A stretch of 64,000 nucleotides of DNA, taken from Sideroxydans sp. (GTDB taxonomy: Bacteria > Pseudomonadota > Gammaproteobacteria > Burkholderiales > Gallionellaceae). The notes under the pieces are model-generated. The model was not told the origin of the DNA. It did not search any database and saw nothing but the letters and a program-made list of their open reading frames with translations. The stretch covers positions 54,672 to 118,671 of the forward strand of contig JAGXGC010000017.1 in the NCBI GenBank assembly GCA_024636935.1. Direction: 5' to 3'. Below, piece after piece: positions 18,405 to 27,859 of this stretch. How positions within the stretch are numbered: position 1 is the first letter of the stretch; every line of letters begins with the position of its first letter. The position numbers and the translations under genes are program-made.

Positions 18405-19175
18405 CTACTTCCACACCTTCCACGGCGCCTTACCGGACTGCCACAGTTCTTCCAAATGGTTCTTGTCGCGCAATGTATCCATGGGCTGCCAAAAACCGTA
18501 GTGAAGATAGGCTGATAGCTGATTGTCCCGTGCCAATTTTTCCATCGGCCCGCGCTCCCAGATGGTCGCATCATCTTCAATAAGTTCAATCACCTTGGGT
18601 GATAACACGAAGAAGCCGCCATTCACCCAACCACCATCCCCTTGCGGCTTCTCCTCGAAGCTCGTCACATGATCGTCCTGTAAGTTCAACACTCCAAAGC
18701 GGCCGGGGGGCTGTACACCCGTCAGTGTCGCTAGCCGATTTTTCCGCTTATGAAATGAAATTGCTTCAGTGATGTCGACATCACTGACTCCGTCACCATA
18801 AGTGAAACAAAAATCTTCATCGCCCAAATAGGTTCGCACTCGCTTCAATCTGCCGCCTGTCATGGTGTTATCGCCAGTATCGACCAGCGTCACCTTCCAT
18901 GGCTCAGCGAAACGCTGATGCACATCCATCTGGTTATTCTGCATATCGAACGTAACATCAGATGTGTGCAGGAAGTAATTGGCGAAATACTCCTTGATCA
19001 GATAGCCTTTGTAACCGCAACACACAATGAACTCATTGATGCCGTGAGCTGAATACATCTTCATGATGTGCCATAGGACGGGCTTGCCACCGATCTCCAC
19101 CATGGGTTTCGGCCGCAACGAGGTCTCCTCGCTGATACGCGTACCCAACCCGCCTGCAAGAATGACTGCTTTCAT
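18405..19175 (-). CDS. ddhA: Glucose-1-phosphate cytidylyltransferase
   Basis: A 256-residue nucleotidyltransferase that makes CDP-glucose from CTP and glucose 1-phosphate, the entry step to CDP-3,6-dideoxyhexoses. The N-terminal [19 protein letters not shown] signature and [14 protein letters not shown] are present. [13 protein letters not shown] and the metal-binding [11 protein letters not shown] follow, and later WVNGGFFVL; length matches RfbF/DdhA (about 257). It is the first gene of the CDP-sugar set (with ddhB, ddhC, the TPP enzyme and the SDR), and only the inserted four-helix-bundle gene separates it from ddhB. Confidence 0.96.
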   Translation of the reverse strand: MKAVILAGGLGTRISEETSLRPKPMVEIGGKPVLWHIMKMYSAHGINEFIVCCGYKGYLIKEYFANYFLHTSDVTFDMQNNQMDVHQRFAEPWKVTLVDTGDNTMTGGRLKRVRTYLGDEDFCFTYGDGVSDVDITEAISFHKRKNRLATLTGVQPPGRFGVLNLQDDHVTSFEEKPQGDGGWVNGGFFVLSPKVIELIEDDATIWERGPMEKLARDNQLSAYLHYGFWQPMDTLRDKNHLEELWQSGKAPWKVWK

Positions 19176-19194
19176 GAGGGCTCCGATATTCCTG

Positions 19195-20067
19195 TCAATT
19201 TCGATAACGCTGCAATCGCCGTTTCAGCTTATAGGCGAGCCGCTTCAATAACTTGAGGCGGTGAGGATACCAGTTGGATTGGTAAACCACGCCCAGATAG
19301 AATCGGGCGAGCATCTCTTCTGTCATTCCATCCCGTTTGTCGCGCTCGTATTCCTCAAAATAAAGATAGGCCTTGAAGATTGGCTCTTTGGGCAACAAGG
19401 GAATGGAACGATACTTGAGTAGTGCCTCACCGTACCACGACGATTCATAGGGATGTGCCACGATAGCCTGCATGATATTGCTGCCTTCGGCTTCAAGTTG
19501 CGCCGCCAATGCTTGCCACACCTTGTTACTCCAGATTACTGGGAAAGGATTGAATGCGTAGGATGGGCCGTTGCGCCCGAACAATAGGCGCATGTCTTCG
19601 CACATCGTTTCGTAGTGCCTCTCCGTCTCGCGGATGCCATGCGTCAGACAGAACTCCATGAACGGCTTGCTCTCATGCAGGATGGTGTAAGGAGTGCCAT
19701 CAGGCGCCAGGAAATCCCCAATATGGAAGTCCCGAATGAAGCGAGAATCGGAGTCAATGCAGACACAATTCGATGCCAGATTCATACGCCAGAACTCAGC
19801 TTTCACGATCTGTTGCGAGATATGCCCAGGCAAAGCACTATAGGCCGCCATATCAAGTGCCGGATTGGCCCGAATAATATCCTCGTCGCACAACCAGTTG
19901 ATCCCTTCCAAGCCCATCCGATTCTGGAACAGTGCCAGATCCTCCTGAGGCACAGCAATATACAGAGCCAGCCCATCCTTATTGTGGCGACGCACGCTGT
20001 CAGCCATGATCACAGCGCGCTCCAGATCACGGTGATAACTCTTACACAGGATGACTATATCGCTCAT
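19195..20067 (-). CDS. DUF6492-like putative glycosyltransferase
   Basis: A 290-residue soluble protein starting [18 protein letters not shown]. It has the GT-A-like pattern of a beta-strand start, [15 protein letters not shown] (DxD-type acid cluster near residue 105) and a basic C-terminus that could bind the membrane. The overall pattern matches the DUF6492 family found in O-antigen clusters, which is presumed to transfer sugars though no substrate is known to me. It overlaps the GT10 gene upstream by 4 bp and lies 19 bp before ddhA, so it is in the same transcript. Confidence 0.65.
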   Translation of the reverse strand: MSDIVILCKSYHRDLERAVIMADSVRRHNKDGLALYIAVPQEDLALFQNRMGLEGINWLCDEDIIRANPALDMAAYSALPGHISQQIVKAEFWRMNLASNCVCIDSDSRFIRDFHIGDFLAPDGTPYTILHESKPFMEFCLTHGIRETERHYETMCEDMRLLFGRNGPSYAFNPFPVIWSNKVWQALAAQLEAEGSNIMQAIVAHPYESSWYGEALLKYRSIPLLPKEPIFKAYLYFEEYERDKRDGMTEEMLARFYLGVVYQSNWYPHRLKLLKRLAYKLKRRLQRYRN

Positions 20068-21101
20068 TGTTCCGACCTGAATAATGGCATTTTCCCCAGA
20101 TCAAGAACGACACCTTCCGAGATTCGCTCTGCGAATCGCTCTACACTGAACCGCTCAGCCTGCTCACTTTTCAGATAGCTGGCAATCGCTGCCTGATAGT
20201 GCGAATACTGCTCAGGGGTAACCGACAATAGAAAGCGATGCACTTCCGACGTATCCTTGAACTCTCGGCGATCGATGAAACATTCACTGGGAATATGCTC
20301 CAACACATTCTCGGCCCCCCAGTAAACCGGCACACAACCACTCAGAAAACTATCGAATATCTTCTCAGTGATGTAATTGTCAGGACCGATCGTGTTCTCG
20401 TAACAGTATGCGAACTTACTTCGCCTCATCACAGCAGCCTTGTCCGGCACCTCACCCCTGTAACTGGGAAACGGCTTATAGCCAAACAGTTTGGTGCGCG
20501 CACTAGTTATTGCGCGCACCAGCCTGCCGCCCAGAGTAAATGCAGGTGCCGGCTTCTGCCAACCCAGTCCGTATAGTTCAAAGTGCATGGGGGCATGTCG
20601 TTCGTACCATCGCACGGTCTTGATGCGCTCAAGGTACAAGTCGTTCGGCAACGGTTCACGAAAAGCCTTGTTGGCGTTGATCAGACAACTAAATATATCT
20701 CGCTCTGAAAAAGTCTGGAATGATTTGAACCTCAGCTGGTTCGGCACCATGATCGGCTTCACATTGGGTAGTTCCTGCAATCGCCTGTCCCAAGCGAACA
20801 CCCTGCTGAACCGTTTGCAGTAGTCGCGATCCTCGTTCAAGCGGTTGATGTGAGGATTCTCCAGCGCGATAAGATACTTCGGAATACCGTCTTCGATAAA
20901 TTCCTGTCCCTCAAAGAATAGGTCGAATAAGACGTCAAGTCCTTGGTTCACATCAGGCGTATTCAACTCTATGCCGTGGCTGAGAAATTCCTCACGCAAC
21001 CGACAAGGCACAAAGGTCGGATTGAAGCGGTGAACGCTATCTTCCTCGGCAAACATGGAATTGTTGGCATGGCCAGCCGCATGCACGTTGGCGTACATCA
21101 T
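20064..21101 (-). CDS. GT10 family fucosyltransferase-like protein
   Basis: A 345-residue protein. The C-terminal half has the GT10 signature FAYCYENTIGPDNYITEKIF followed by DSFLSGCVPVYWGAENV (about residues 235-275), the GDP-fucose donor site of alpha-1,3/4-fucosyltransferases. The N-half has FEGQEFIEDG and YLIALENPHINRLNEDRDYC. The family uses GDP-fucose, yet no gmd/fcl pair is obvious in the window, except perhaps the divergent GMD-like gene at 46065-46940. The donor could be made elsewhere or be another GDP- or 6-deoxy sugar. Overlaps both neighbours by 4 bp. Confidence 0.85.
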   Translation of the reverse strand: MMYANVHAAGHANNSMFAEEDSVHRFNPTFVPCRLREEFLSHGIELNTPDVNQGLDVLFDLFFEGQEFIEDGIPKYLIALENPHINRLNEDRDYCKRFSRVFAWDRRLQELPNVKPIMVPNQLRFKSFQTFSERDIFSCLINANKAFREPLPNDLYLERIKTVRWYERHAPMHFELYGLGWQKPAPAFTLGGRLVRAITSARTKLFGYKPFPSYRGEVPDKAAVMRRSKFAYCYENTIGPDNYITEKIFDSFLSGCVPVYWGAENVLEHIPSECFIDRREFKDTSEVHRFLLSVTPEQYSHYQAAIASYLKSEQAERFSVERFAERISEGVVLDLGKMPLFRSEQ

Positions 21102-22006
21102 TTCTCGAACAACCTCTTGATCATAAATCGCCTCATCAGCGCACGGTACAGACTCGGACTCCCATATCGCGACCAGCTATGGCGACGCAGAAAACGATGC
21201 GCTATTGTGCGCCGTGCTGGAGACGCAGCCTCGCTCTTGACCAATGGTTTATAAATGAACGAACAGCGGTAGTCCTCCAGCAACGCTTTGCCGAATTCCT
21301 CAGGGTAGCGCTTGAGAAAAGCCATGAAACGCAAGCGATCTTGCGGCGACTCCAACTTGCCGTCATTGCCACCGTGGATACGGTAGGTCAACAACGGTTC
21401 GTTGAGCCAGGCTATCGGTCCATTCATCGCCAGTCGTAATAACCAAGCAACATCGGTGTACTTGCCACCATCCACATCCAGCCGCTCATCTCCCACAGCG
21501 CTTTTGCGATATACGTAGCTGGGGAAAGGGGCAATACCGGACTGCGCGCGGGCAAAATACCGTCGCGCTAAATCGCGCACCGAGGTGATAGGCTCCTGCT
21601 TGCCGAAGGCGCGGAATGAGCTGCGCGGCTCGATCTTCCCCATGGTCTCGATCAGCGCATTGCAGCCGCAGGCAACCCACTGAGGATTTTCCTCCATGGC
21701 CGCCTTCATATGTCTAACGAATTCCGGATGCATCAGATCGTCGTCATGAAACAAACAGAAATATTCTCCTTGAGCCTCGTCAATGCAACGGTTGAAGTGT
21801 GCAATGTTGAACAGCATCGGCAATCTGCGCCGATATTCCACTTGAGGAAATTCGACTCGAATCATATGCTCGACCGAGTCATTACTGGAATTATCAGAAA
21901 CAATCAATTCAAAGTCCTGATCACTCTGACTCAGAATCGAATGCAAAGTCTGCCTAGCAAGGTCCACACGGTCATGGCATAGCACGAAAAGCGAAAAGGT
22001 CGTCAT
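21098..22006 (-). CDS. GT2 family glycosyltransferase
   Basis: A 302-residue GT-A enzyme. It begins FSLFVLCHDRVDLARQTLHS, has LIVSDNSSNDS (nucleotide site) and FCLFHDDDLMHPEF (DxD, about residue 90), and ends with basic helices that may contact the membrane. LLTYRIHGGNDGK is a common GT2 acceptor-side motif. It adds a sugar from a nucleotide donor; donor and acceptor are not known. A 92-base gap to the FkbM gene upstream shows no clear signal. Confidence 0.88.
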   Translation of the reverse strand: MTTFSLFVLCHDRVDLARQTLHSILSQSDQDFELIVSDNSSNDSVEHMIRVEFPQVEYRRRLPMLFNIAHFNRCIDEAQGEYFCLFHDDDLMHPEFVRHMKAAMEENPQWVACGCNALIETMGKIEPRSSFRAFGKQEPITSVRDLARRYFARAQSGIAPFPSYVYRKSAVGDERLDVDGGKYTDVAWLLRLAMNGPIAWLNEPLLTYRIHGGNDGKLESPQDRLRFMAFLKRYPEEFGKALLEDYRCSFIYKPLVKSEAASPARRTIAHRFLRRHSWSRYGSPSLYRALMRRFMIKRLFEK

Positions 22007-22098
22007 GACTTCACGTAACCCCTCTTAAAAATACAGATGAGGCAACCTTTACAAGATCCGGAAGGAAGGAACCACTCTGTATCATCAGATATTCAAGG

Positions 22099-22827
22099 CT
22101 ATCTAGGTCGGAATTCTAAAAGACGAGAAAGCGTGGGGCCGGCAAATTTACATATAGCAAGCAGCCCTTCCACCTTGGCCTTATTCTCTTCATACCAATC
22201 CCGCCTCAGGAATGTTACATCGCGCTGTACTTCATCATGACCGCGTGCGAGCGGCACATATCCCTTATCTGCTAGCAGTTGAATCACTTCAGGCTCCAGC
22301 TTTTGCCCATCCCAGACTTGTCTCGTTTCGAGCTCTACATGGATTAGGAAAATTTTGTCGGTCGCCTGCTCTATCCCGCTAAACACCTCAAAGGCGAATC
22401 CCTCAACATCGACCCATAATGCAACTTTGGAAGCCTGAGCATATTCCTGACCGATAAAATCATCCAGCCTGACTGCTTCAACAAGTACCTCGCGCCCGCT
22501 CGAGTCTGCTCGCTGCAACGCAGATCCGATTCCCCGGTTGCATTTTGGCCTTTCCTTGTCCGGCTGAACAAAAAAAGAGTGGCTACCCTCTTTGGCGGAA
22601 GCAAGCTTATTGACTATCCTTATCCGGCTATCTTCATTACGAAGGTCGCGCTTCATACAAGAATAATTATCGGGATCCGCCTCAAATGCAACCAACTCCG
22701 CTTGACGCAGCAATCTTCTGAAGCGCCTGGAATCGGAACCATCCATACTACCCACATCCATGACAAGCTGTGGCTTAAGCAACCAGAGCAAAGCATGGAA
22801 GGCGTATTTAGTTTTTAGTATGCGCAT
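22099..22827 (-). CDS. FkbM family methyltransferase
   Basis: A 242-residue SAM-dependent enzyme. Motif I reads LVMDVGSMDGSDSRRF (about residues 21-36), followed by VAFEADPDNYSCMKRDL, a mid region with VRLDDFIG, and VALWVDVEGFAFEVFSG, which is the FkbM DVEG signature. FkbM members O-methylate sugars or polyketides, so it may cap or decorate the glycan. It is flanked by 92- and 169-base gaps, unlike the tightly packed neighbours, so it may have its own promoter. Confidence 0.88.
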   Translation of the reverse strand: MRILKTKYAFHALLWLLKPQLVMDVGSMDGSDSRRFRRLLRQAELVAFEADPDNYSCMKRDLRNEDSRIRIVNKLASAKEGSHSFFVQPDKERPKCNRGIGSALQRADSSGREVLVEAVRLDDFIGQEYAQASKVALWVDVEGFAFEVFSGIEQATDKIFLIHVELETRQVWDGQKLEPEVIQLLADKGYVPLARGHDEVQRDVTFLRRDWYEENKAKVEGLLAICKFAGPTLSRLLEFRPR

Positions 22828-22978
22828 TTTCTGAATTTTCTTTTTAATGGAAAACTGAGTTGCATTACCGTAGCAACATCAGAATATTTACAGGCGTTTG
22901 GGAATCAGCATCTTCCAGATATTCTTGTGCAACTTCTATTTAAAGAAGGTCTGATTAAGTCCGTCACCATCTTATGGG

Positions 22979-22984
22979 ATTATA
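22979..22984 (-). promoter_or_regulatory. Possible -10 box for the FkbM gene
   Basis: On the minus strand this reads TATAAT, in an AT-rich 169-base gap, about 152 bases before the FkbM start. No good -35 hexamer is found at 16-18 bp spacing, so this is a weak suggestion. Nothing else was seen in the gap. Confidence 0.25.
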
Positions 22985-22996
22985 TTGTATATGCGA

Positions 22997-24058
22997 TTAA
23001 TCCTGACATTTTGCGCACTTGCTGTATATGTCCGCATATTGGAGCGCCGCGTCTTGCCAACCATGCACATATTTCGGAGGCACATCTTGACGCTGCAACT
23101 GTTTGTTTACTGCTTCTACCCATTGCTCCAGTGGCGCCTCAAGAGACAAGACGGCCCCAGATGAATCACCGATTTCACTCACGGCCCCACACCTGTCTGA
23201 GACTACAACCGAAGTTTGTGCTGCCATCGCCTCAGTGATCACCATGCCAAAAGGTTCGGCATGGGCCGGGTGCACTAGCACATTCATCTGGAGCAGATGT
23301 CCCACATCAGTGCACCAACCCAGCAGTCGATACCCTCGCTCCCACTTTTCGAATAGATGCTCGATATCCTGCGGTTTCGGACCCGCCACCCACAACTCCA
23401 AATGTTCTCTCTTCTTACGAAGTTGCTTGGCGATCTCAATAACAAGAGGCAAACCTTTGCGCTGCCACTCCACCCCCACAAATCCGATGACGCCTCCATT
23501 TACCGGAGCTGCCCTCCACTCTCGCTCCGGCGCGGGTACGACACCCGGCACGATAGGATCTACCAGCTTATTTGCATACTCAGGGTAATAATGCGCTAGT
23601 TGCTTCTTTATATGTATCGAGTTCGGGACAATATAGCCCGCCTTTGCCAGCTCCCTTCGCTCCAGCCAAAACTGCATTGCAATTCGCAACGAGAGCTTCT
23701 TCCACCAAGGCTTATCCCGCACCGTAGCAAATGGCGGCCCATGAAAAGTAGTGACGTGATGGAAGCCCAATCGCTCGTTGCTGTGAATCACGAAACCGGG
23801 ACGCGGATTCTTAGCCAGCCAACTTTTTGCACGCGCGCCGAAGCGCAACAGTGAAAGCCAGCGTGGACGTTTTGCAATCACCCCCAATTCATGTACCGTG
23901 ATGCCAGCTGGCGGCTCAGCATGGCAGTGTTCACAGACTACTTCTACATGATGACCTAGCGCCGCCAACTCTCGCGTCACTTCCCAAACATATCGCTCCA
24001 TGCCACCGACAGGGCCATAGCGGCGAACCACATGAAGTATTCGAAGCGACTGACTCAT
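22997..24058 (-). CDS. GT4 family glycosyltransferase
   Basis: A 353-residue GT-B enzyme. The N-terminal glycine-rich acceptor loop reads YGPVGGMERYVWEVTREL, HHVTTFHGPPFATV follows, and the C-terminal half has IGFVGVEWQRKGLPLV and AHAEPFGMVITEAMAAQTSVVV, the classic GT4 E-x7-E region. Such retaining transferases use UDP- or GDP-sugars at the cytoplasmic membrane face. Overlaps the upstream gene by 4 bp. Substrate unknown. Confidence 0.9.
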   Translation of the reverse strand: MSQSLRILHVVRRYGPVGGMERYVWEVTRELAALGHHVEVVCEHCHAEPPAGITVHELGVIAKRPRWLSLLRFGARAKSWLAKNPRPGFVIHSNERLGFHHVTTFHGPPFATVRDKPWWKKLSLRIAMQFWLERRELAKAGYIVPNSIHIKKQLAHYYPEYANKLVDPIVPGVVPAPEREWRAAPVNGGVIGFVGVEWQRKGLPLVIEIAKQLRKKREHLELWVAGPKPQDIEHLFEKWERGYRLLGWCTDVGHLLQMNVLVHPAHAEPFGMVITEAMAAQTSVVVSDRCGAVSEIGDSSGAVLSLEAPLEQWVEAVNKQLQRQDVPPKYVHGWQDAALQYADIYSKCAKCQD

Positions 24059-25131
24059 TCCATCAACGCCTCATAGAGCGAGTCCGCACTATGCTCCTGC
24101 TGCAGGACCGCTCCAGCCTGAGATGCGTTGACCGTATAACGCCCATATTCAGAGATAATAAGTAGAATCATTTCCAGCAGGTGCGGTGGATCGATCCTAT
24201 TGATTATCAGGCCAGCGTCAAAACGCTCCACCATGCGCGCAATCCAAGTATCCCCAGTGGTCAACACTGGGCACCCGCCGGAGAATGCATCCAGTGTCAC
24301 ACCGCTTATGCGATCAGAGAAGTCATTCACATCATAGAGCTGTAAAGCGATTGCCCCCGGAAAGAGCATCTCATACTCATCCACACTCAGCGTATCCCTC
24401 AGTAGATGCAGATAGGGGTATGCAATTTGCTGCAGACGCTTTATATCGGAGAGCGTTTCGGCATCATATTTTCCGGAATGCTGCGCTGACACCTGAATGG
24501 TGACAGGGATTGTCAACTGTTGCTCATGCAGATATTCGACTAGATCAACAACCTGTGAGAAACCCTTGTCGCGCCGAGCTGCGCCGGCAAAAAGCAAGTG
24601 ACGAAATTCAGGGGGAGCAATTTCCAATTTCTTTTGCCGCGTCGAAATAGGGTATGGAATCACCTTTGCCTCAAGAAAGCCTGCCTCCTTGAAAACATCT
24701 ACGACGCTTGGCGTGGGGCCATAGATATTCAGGTTAGGTTGCCTCATCGCAATCAGCTTTAACTGCTGCAGTTTAGATGCGGTTGGATTAAACCAATGCA
24801 CATAGAAATAGACCTTGTTACGCGGAACTGCAACCTTTGCAGCCCAATCGAACAGCCGAAGATCAGTGTAAGTCGCTGTTGAGATAAACAGTTTCCCATG
24901 CTCTGTCAGTAACTTTCGGAACAATCTGTAGGCCTGAAATCGGCGTGCCCAACGATGGAAATATTGCCGCATCTCAATGTGGCTCGGTTGCAGTTCTAAC
25001 TGGGCATTTTTATTAGCCCAGAGTCGTATCGGCACATCTCCGGAACTGGCGCGAATCAAGGAGTTCACAAAACTGAAGCAGTGCCCAGCCTGGGAGCTCA
25101 ATGTCGGCTCTATGATGTTAATCAGCGGCAT
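24055..25131 (-). CDS. GT-B-like glycosyltransferase
   Basis: A 358-residue protein. ATG 25131 is chosen because AGGGGAG precedes it and the longer frame would overlap the upstream stop. It shows MPLINIIEPTLSSQAGHCFS at the N-terminus, LFAGAARRDKGFSQVVDLV (donor-domain start, about residue 185) and ISGVTLDAFSGGCPVLTTG, a GT4-like nucleotide-binding segment. No close named family is recognised. It probably transfers a sugar in the same pathway as its overlapping GT4 neighbour. Confidence 0.7.
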   Translation of the reverse strand: MPLINIIEPTLSSQAGHCFSFVNSLIRASSGDVPIRLWANKNAQLELQPSHIEMRQYFHRWARRFQAYRLFRKLLTEHGKLFISTATYTDLRLFDWAAKVAVPRNKVYFYVHWFNPTASKLQQLKLIAMRQPNLNIYGPTPSVVDVFKEAGFLEAKVIPYPISTRQKKLEIAPPEFRHLLFAGAARRDKGFSQVVDLVEYLHEQQLTIPVTIQVSAQHSGKYDAETLSDIKRLQQIAYPYLHLLRDTLSVDEYEMLFPGAIALQLYDVNDFSDRISGVTLDAFSGGCPVLTTGDTWIARMVERFDAGLIINRIDPPHLLEMILLIISEYGRYTVNASQAGAVLQQEHSADSLYEALME

Positions 25132-25139
25132 GTCTCCCC

Positions 25140-25937
25140 TCACCTTGGCAGCGCAGGAGGCTTTTTCCAGTTCAGGCGACTTGTAGCACTTTTTGCATAG
25201 CGATAGAAAGTGGACTCGAAGCTACTAAGGGCCAGCATGAAGCCCGCCCACCCATCCAAGAATCCCAGCTTCAATACATAAGTGCGAAAGAACGCCCACA
25301 GACCGTGCGACAACGCCTTCCCCATCGTTGCACGCTTGCCCTTTCGCTCCATCTTTGTTGCGCCGAGCGTTGAATAGCGCTGTATTTTGTGCACTAACTG
25401 CCCCAGATCTTGGAATGGCACCTGAATGATTGCAGAGCTGAGATATCCTAACTTGCCATATGCTTCAAACGATTCGTGCACCTCTTCTTGTTCGTCGAAA
25501 ACCAGAGCAGAACGTCGGAACAGTTGAGGTTGCCGATAGTCCGGATACCAGCCGCTATGTTTTATCCAGCGTCCCATGAACCAATTACGGCGCGGCACAT
25601 AATAAGCATCTGCTTGGGGATTTTGTAGAGTCCGCAATATTTCCTCACGTGCAGCAGGCGTGCAGCGCTCATCCGCATCGAGGCTAAACACCCACTCGTG
25701 CGTACAGGCCGCAATCGCATCGTTGCGCAATTTCCCAAAACCGGTGAATTGCAATTGTTTGACGATCGCCCCGTGTTCGATTGCGATCTGCACCGTGCTA
25801 TCTGAACTATTTGAATCGAGCACTAGAACCTCATCGGCCCAAGTCACACTATCCACGGCGTCGGCGATCTTGTCAGCCTCGTTATAAGCGATGATATAGA
25901 CGGACAGCTTCGGCTTCGAAGTTTGTTCTGGATTCAT
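25140..25937 (-). CDS. GT2 glycosyltransferase, WaaE/LgtF-like
   Basis: A 265-residue GT-A protein. SVYIIAYNEADKIADAVDSV is the typical start of the WaaE/KdtX/LgtF group; EVLVLDSNSSDST and FSLDADERCTPAAREEIL (DxD) follow, then RRNWFMGRWIKHSGWYPDY and a conserved R-YST-G segment. Members add beta-glucose to inner-core heptose of LPS, or act in exopolysaccharide assembly. The substrate here is inferred only by similarity. A 62-base gap separates it from the WbpM-like gene. Confidence 0.85.
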   Translation of the reverse strand: MNPEQTSKPKLSVYIIAYNEADKIADAVDSVTWADEVLVLDSNSSDSTVQIAIEHGAIVKQLQFTGFGKLRNDAIAACTHEWVFSLDADERCTPAAREEILRTLQNPQADAYYVPRRNWFMGRWIKHSGWYPDYRQPQLFRRSALVFDEQEEVHESFEAYGKLGYLSSAIIQVPFQDLGQLVHKIQRYSTLGATKMERKGKRATMGKALSHGLWAFFRTYVLKLGFLDGWAGFMLALSSFESTFYRYAKSATSRLNWKKPPALPR

Positions 25938-25999
25938 GACATTCCTATCGATTTATTGGTCAACCCTGACCATGCGAGGGCTCGCAATATATATTAAAG

Positions 26000-27859
26000 T
26001 CAACCTCGGGCACCACCCGTGGAATTCGGCATGTATTCAGGCATCCATCGCCGCATCCCGTCCCGCACCGCCTCGTCAGTCATAGGCGTTGCTTCACTGA
26101 ACCAATCTTCGAGCGCCCGTATTTCAGAAGCGGACACTCCACGCGCTTGGGCGATACGCAATTTCGGATGCGGGGTCGGCAATGTTTTCTCGCAATCAGC
26201 CAGCAATTCTTCATACAGTTTTTCACCGGGTCTTAGGCCGGTGAATTCGACATGAATATCCTCTTCATTCAGCCCGGACAGTCGGATCATATCCTTTGCC
26301 AGATCCACGATCTTCACCGGCGCGCCCATCTCTAGTACGAAGATCTCGCCCCCTTGCCCCATACAGCCTGCCTGCATCACCAACTGTGCGGCTTCCGGGA
26401 TGGACATGAAATAGCGCGTGATATCTGGATGTGTCACTGTGATCGGTCCGCCCTTGGCTATCTGATCCCGGAATTTCGGAATGACACTGCCATTGCTACC
26501 TAATACATTTCCGAAGCGCACGATGATGAAGCGAGTCCCATCTACTTGCTGCAGCCCCTGACATACGATCTCCGCCAAGCGTTTGGTAGCCCCCATCACA
26601 TTCGTCGGGTTAACGGCCTTATCAGTAGAGATCAGCACAAGCTTTCCTACCGCATGTTTCTGAGCACATCGAGCCACCTGCCAAGTTCCATACACATTGT
26701 TACGCACAGCTTGCCATGCGTTGTCTTTTTCCATCAGTGGGACATGCTTGTACGCAGCGGCATGGAACACCACATCAGGACTATATTCTGAAAAGACTTG
26801 ATTCAATCGCGCCTCATCTTTCACATCTCCTGCAAAATACACCACCTCCAGTTTTGGGAAGCTCTGCCCCATCTCCTGCTCCATCATGTACAAGGCAAAT
26901 TCATTTGCTTCATACATTAATAGTCTTGCTGGAGAATAACGCGCGATCTGCCGGCATAGTTCCGAACCGATAGAGCCCCCCGCACCCGTGACGAGCGCCA
27001 CCCTGCCAACTAGCTGCTGTTGTAACTCTGCATCATCTAGCATGACCGGATCACGCCCGAGCAAATCATCTAGCTCTACTGCTCTTAACTGAGAAATACT
27101 GAACTGCCCACTCATCAGATCGTCAAATGAAGGCACAGTCAGAGGTTTGATGCCGGCGACATTGCAAAGGTTAATTGCGTGTCTGCGCTGCATATGCGAC
27201 ACACCCGGCATTGCAATGATGGCCTTGCCGACCCCCAGCTTCTTTGCCACATGTGCGAGCTCATCCAGCTTGCCCATGATCCTCACGCCATTGACGATAT
27301 TGCCGACTTTCTGCGTATCGTCATCCATGAAACCTACAACGCGCCATAAAGGATTTCGCGCCAGATCTTTTACCAAACTAAATCCTGCGTCTCCGGCCCC
27401 AAGTATCAGTACCGGCTCGCCTCTCAGCTTAATGTCCGCAAACAAAGCCTGCTCTTTCCACAGCCGGTAAATCAGTCGCCCCCCCCCCATGAACAGCATC
27501 AAAAGCGCGGGGTAGATGATCAATACTGATCGAGGCAGAATCACCTCCAGTCGCAACAGCCAGAAAAGAAGTGGGGTAAGCGCCGTAGCAACGATCACAG
27601 CCCAGAATATCCGTTTTAGGTCAATTAGGCTTGCATAGCGCCAGATACCCCGATACAGCCCAAGTCGCCAAAAAACGAGGCCCTGCAACACCACCACGCA
27701 GGCTAATGTCCTCACAATCTCATTTTCAAAACTTGGCGGAAGATCAAAGTTGAAACGTAAGAGATAAGCGCAGACCCAAGCTAGCGCAGCAGCAGCCAAG
27801 TCATGGACCACGGCCAGCGCCGAGCGGAAACTAAAGCTAAAAAGCTTGGGCACAATCAA
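26000..27859 (-). CDS. WbpM/CapD-type UDP-N-acetylhexosamine 4,6-dehydratase
   Basis: A 619-residue membrane protein. It has four N-terminal helices, a CoA-binding-like Rossmann domain (VLILGAGDAGFSLVKDL, about 145-260), then an SDR dehydratase domain with VTGAGGSIGSELCRQ (about 285) and the large-dehydratase SMK site in STDKAVNPTNVMGATKR (Met in place of Tyr). It produces UDP-2-acetamido-2,6-dideoxy-4-hexulose, precursor of QuiNAc, FucNAc or bacillosamine. The start is uncertain. I chose TTG 27859, which overlaps the upstream TGA (TTGA); the frame is open back to 27922 inside the upstream gene, and no ATG lies near the expected N-terminus. Confidence 0.9.
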   Translation of the reverse strand: MIVPKLFSFSFRSALAVVHDLAAAALAWVCAYLLRFNFDLPPSFENEIVRTLACVVVLQGLVFWRLGLYRGIWRYASLIDLKRIFWAVIVATALTPLLFWLLRLEVILPRSVLIIYPALLMLFMGGGRLIYRLWKEQALFADIKLRGEPVLILGAGDAGFSLVKDLARNPLWRVVGFMDDDTQKVGNIVNGVRIMGKLDELAHVAKKLGVGKAIIAMPGVSHMQRRHAINLCNVAGIKPLTVPSFDDLMSGQFSISQLRAVELDDLLGRDPVMLDDAELQQQLVGRVALVTGAGGSIGSELCRQIARYSPARLLMYEANEFALYMMEQEMGQSFPKLEVVYFAGDVKDEARLNQVFSEYSPDVVFHAAAYKHVPLMEKDNAWQAVRNNVYGTWQVARCAQKHAVGKLVLISTDKAVNPTNVMGATKRLAEIVCQGLQQVDGTRFIIVRFGNVLGSNGSVIPKFRDQIAKGGPITVTHPDITRYFMSIPEAAQLVMQAGCMGQGGEIFVLEMGAPVKIVDLAKDMIRLSGLNEEDIHVEFTGLRPGEKLYEELLADCEKTLPTPHPKLRIAQARGVSASEIRALEDWFSEATPMTDEAVRDGMRRWMPEYMPNSTGGARG

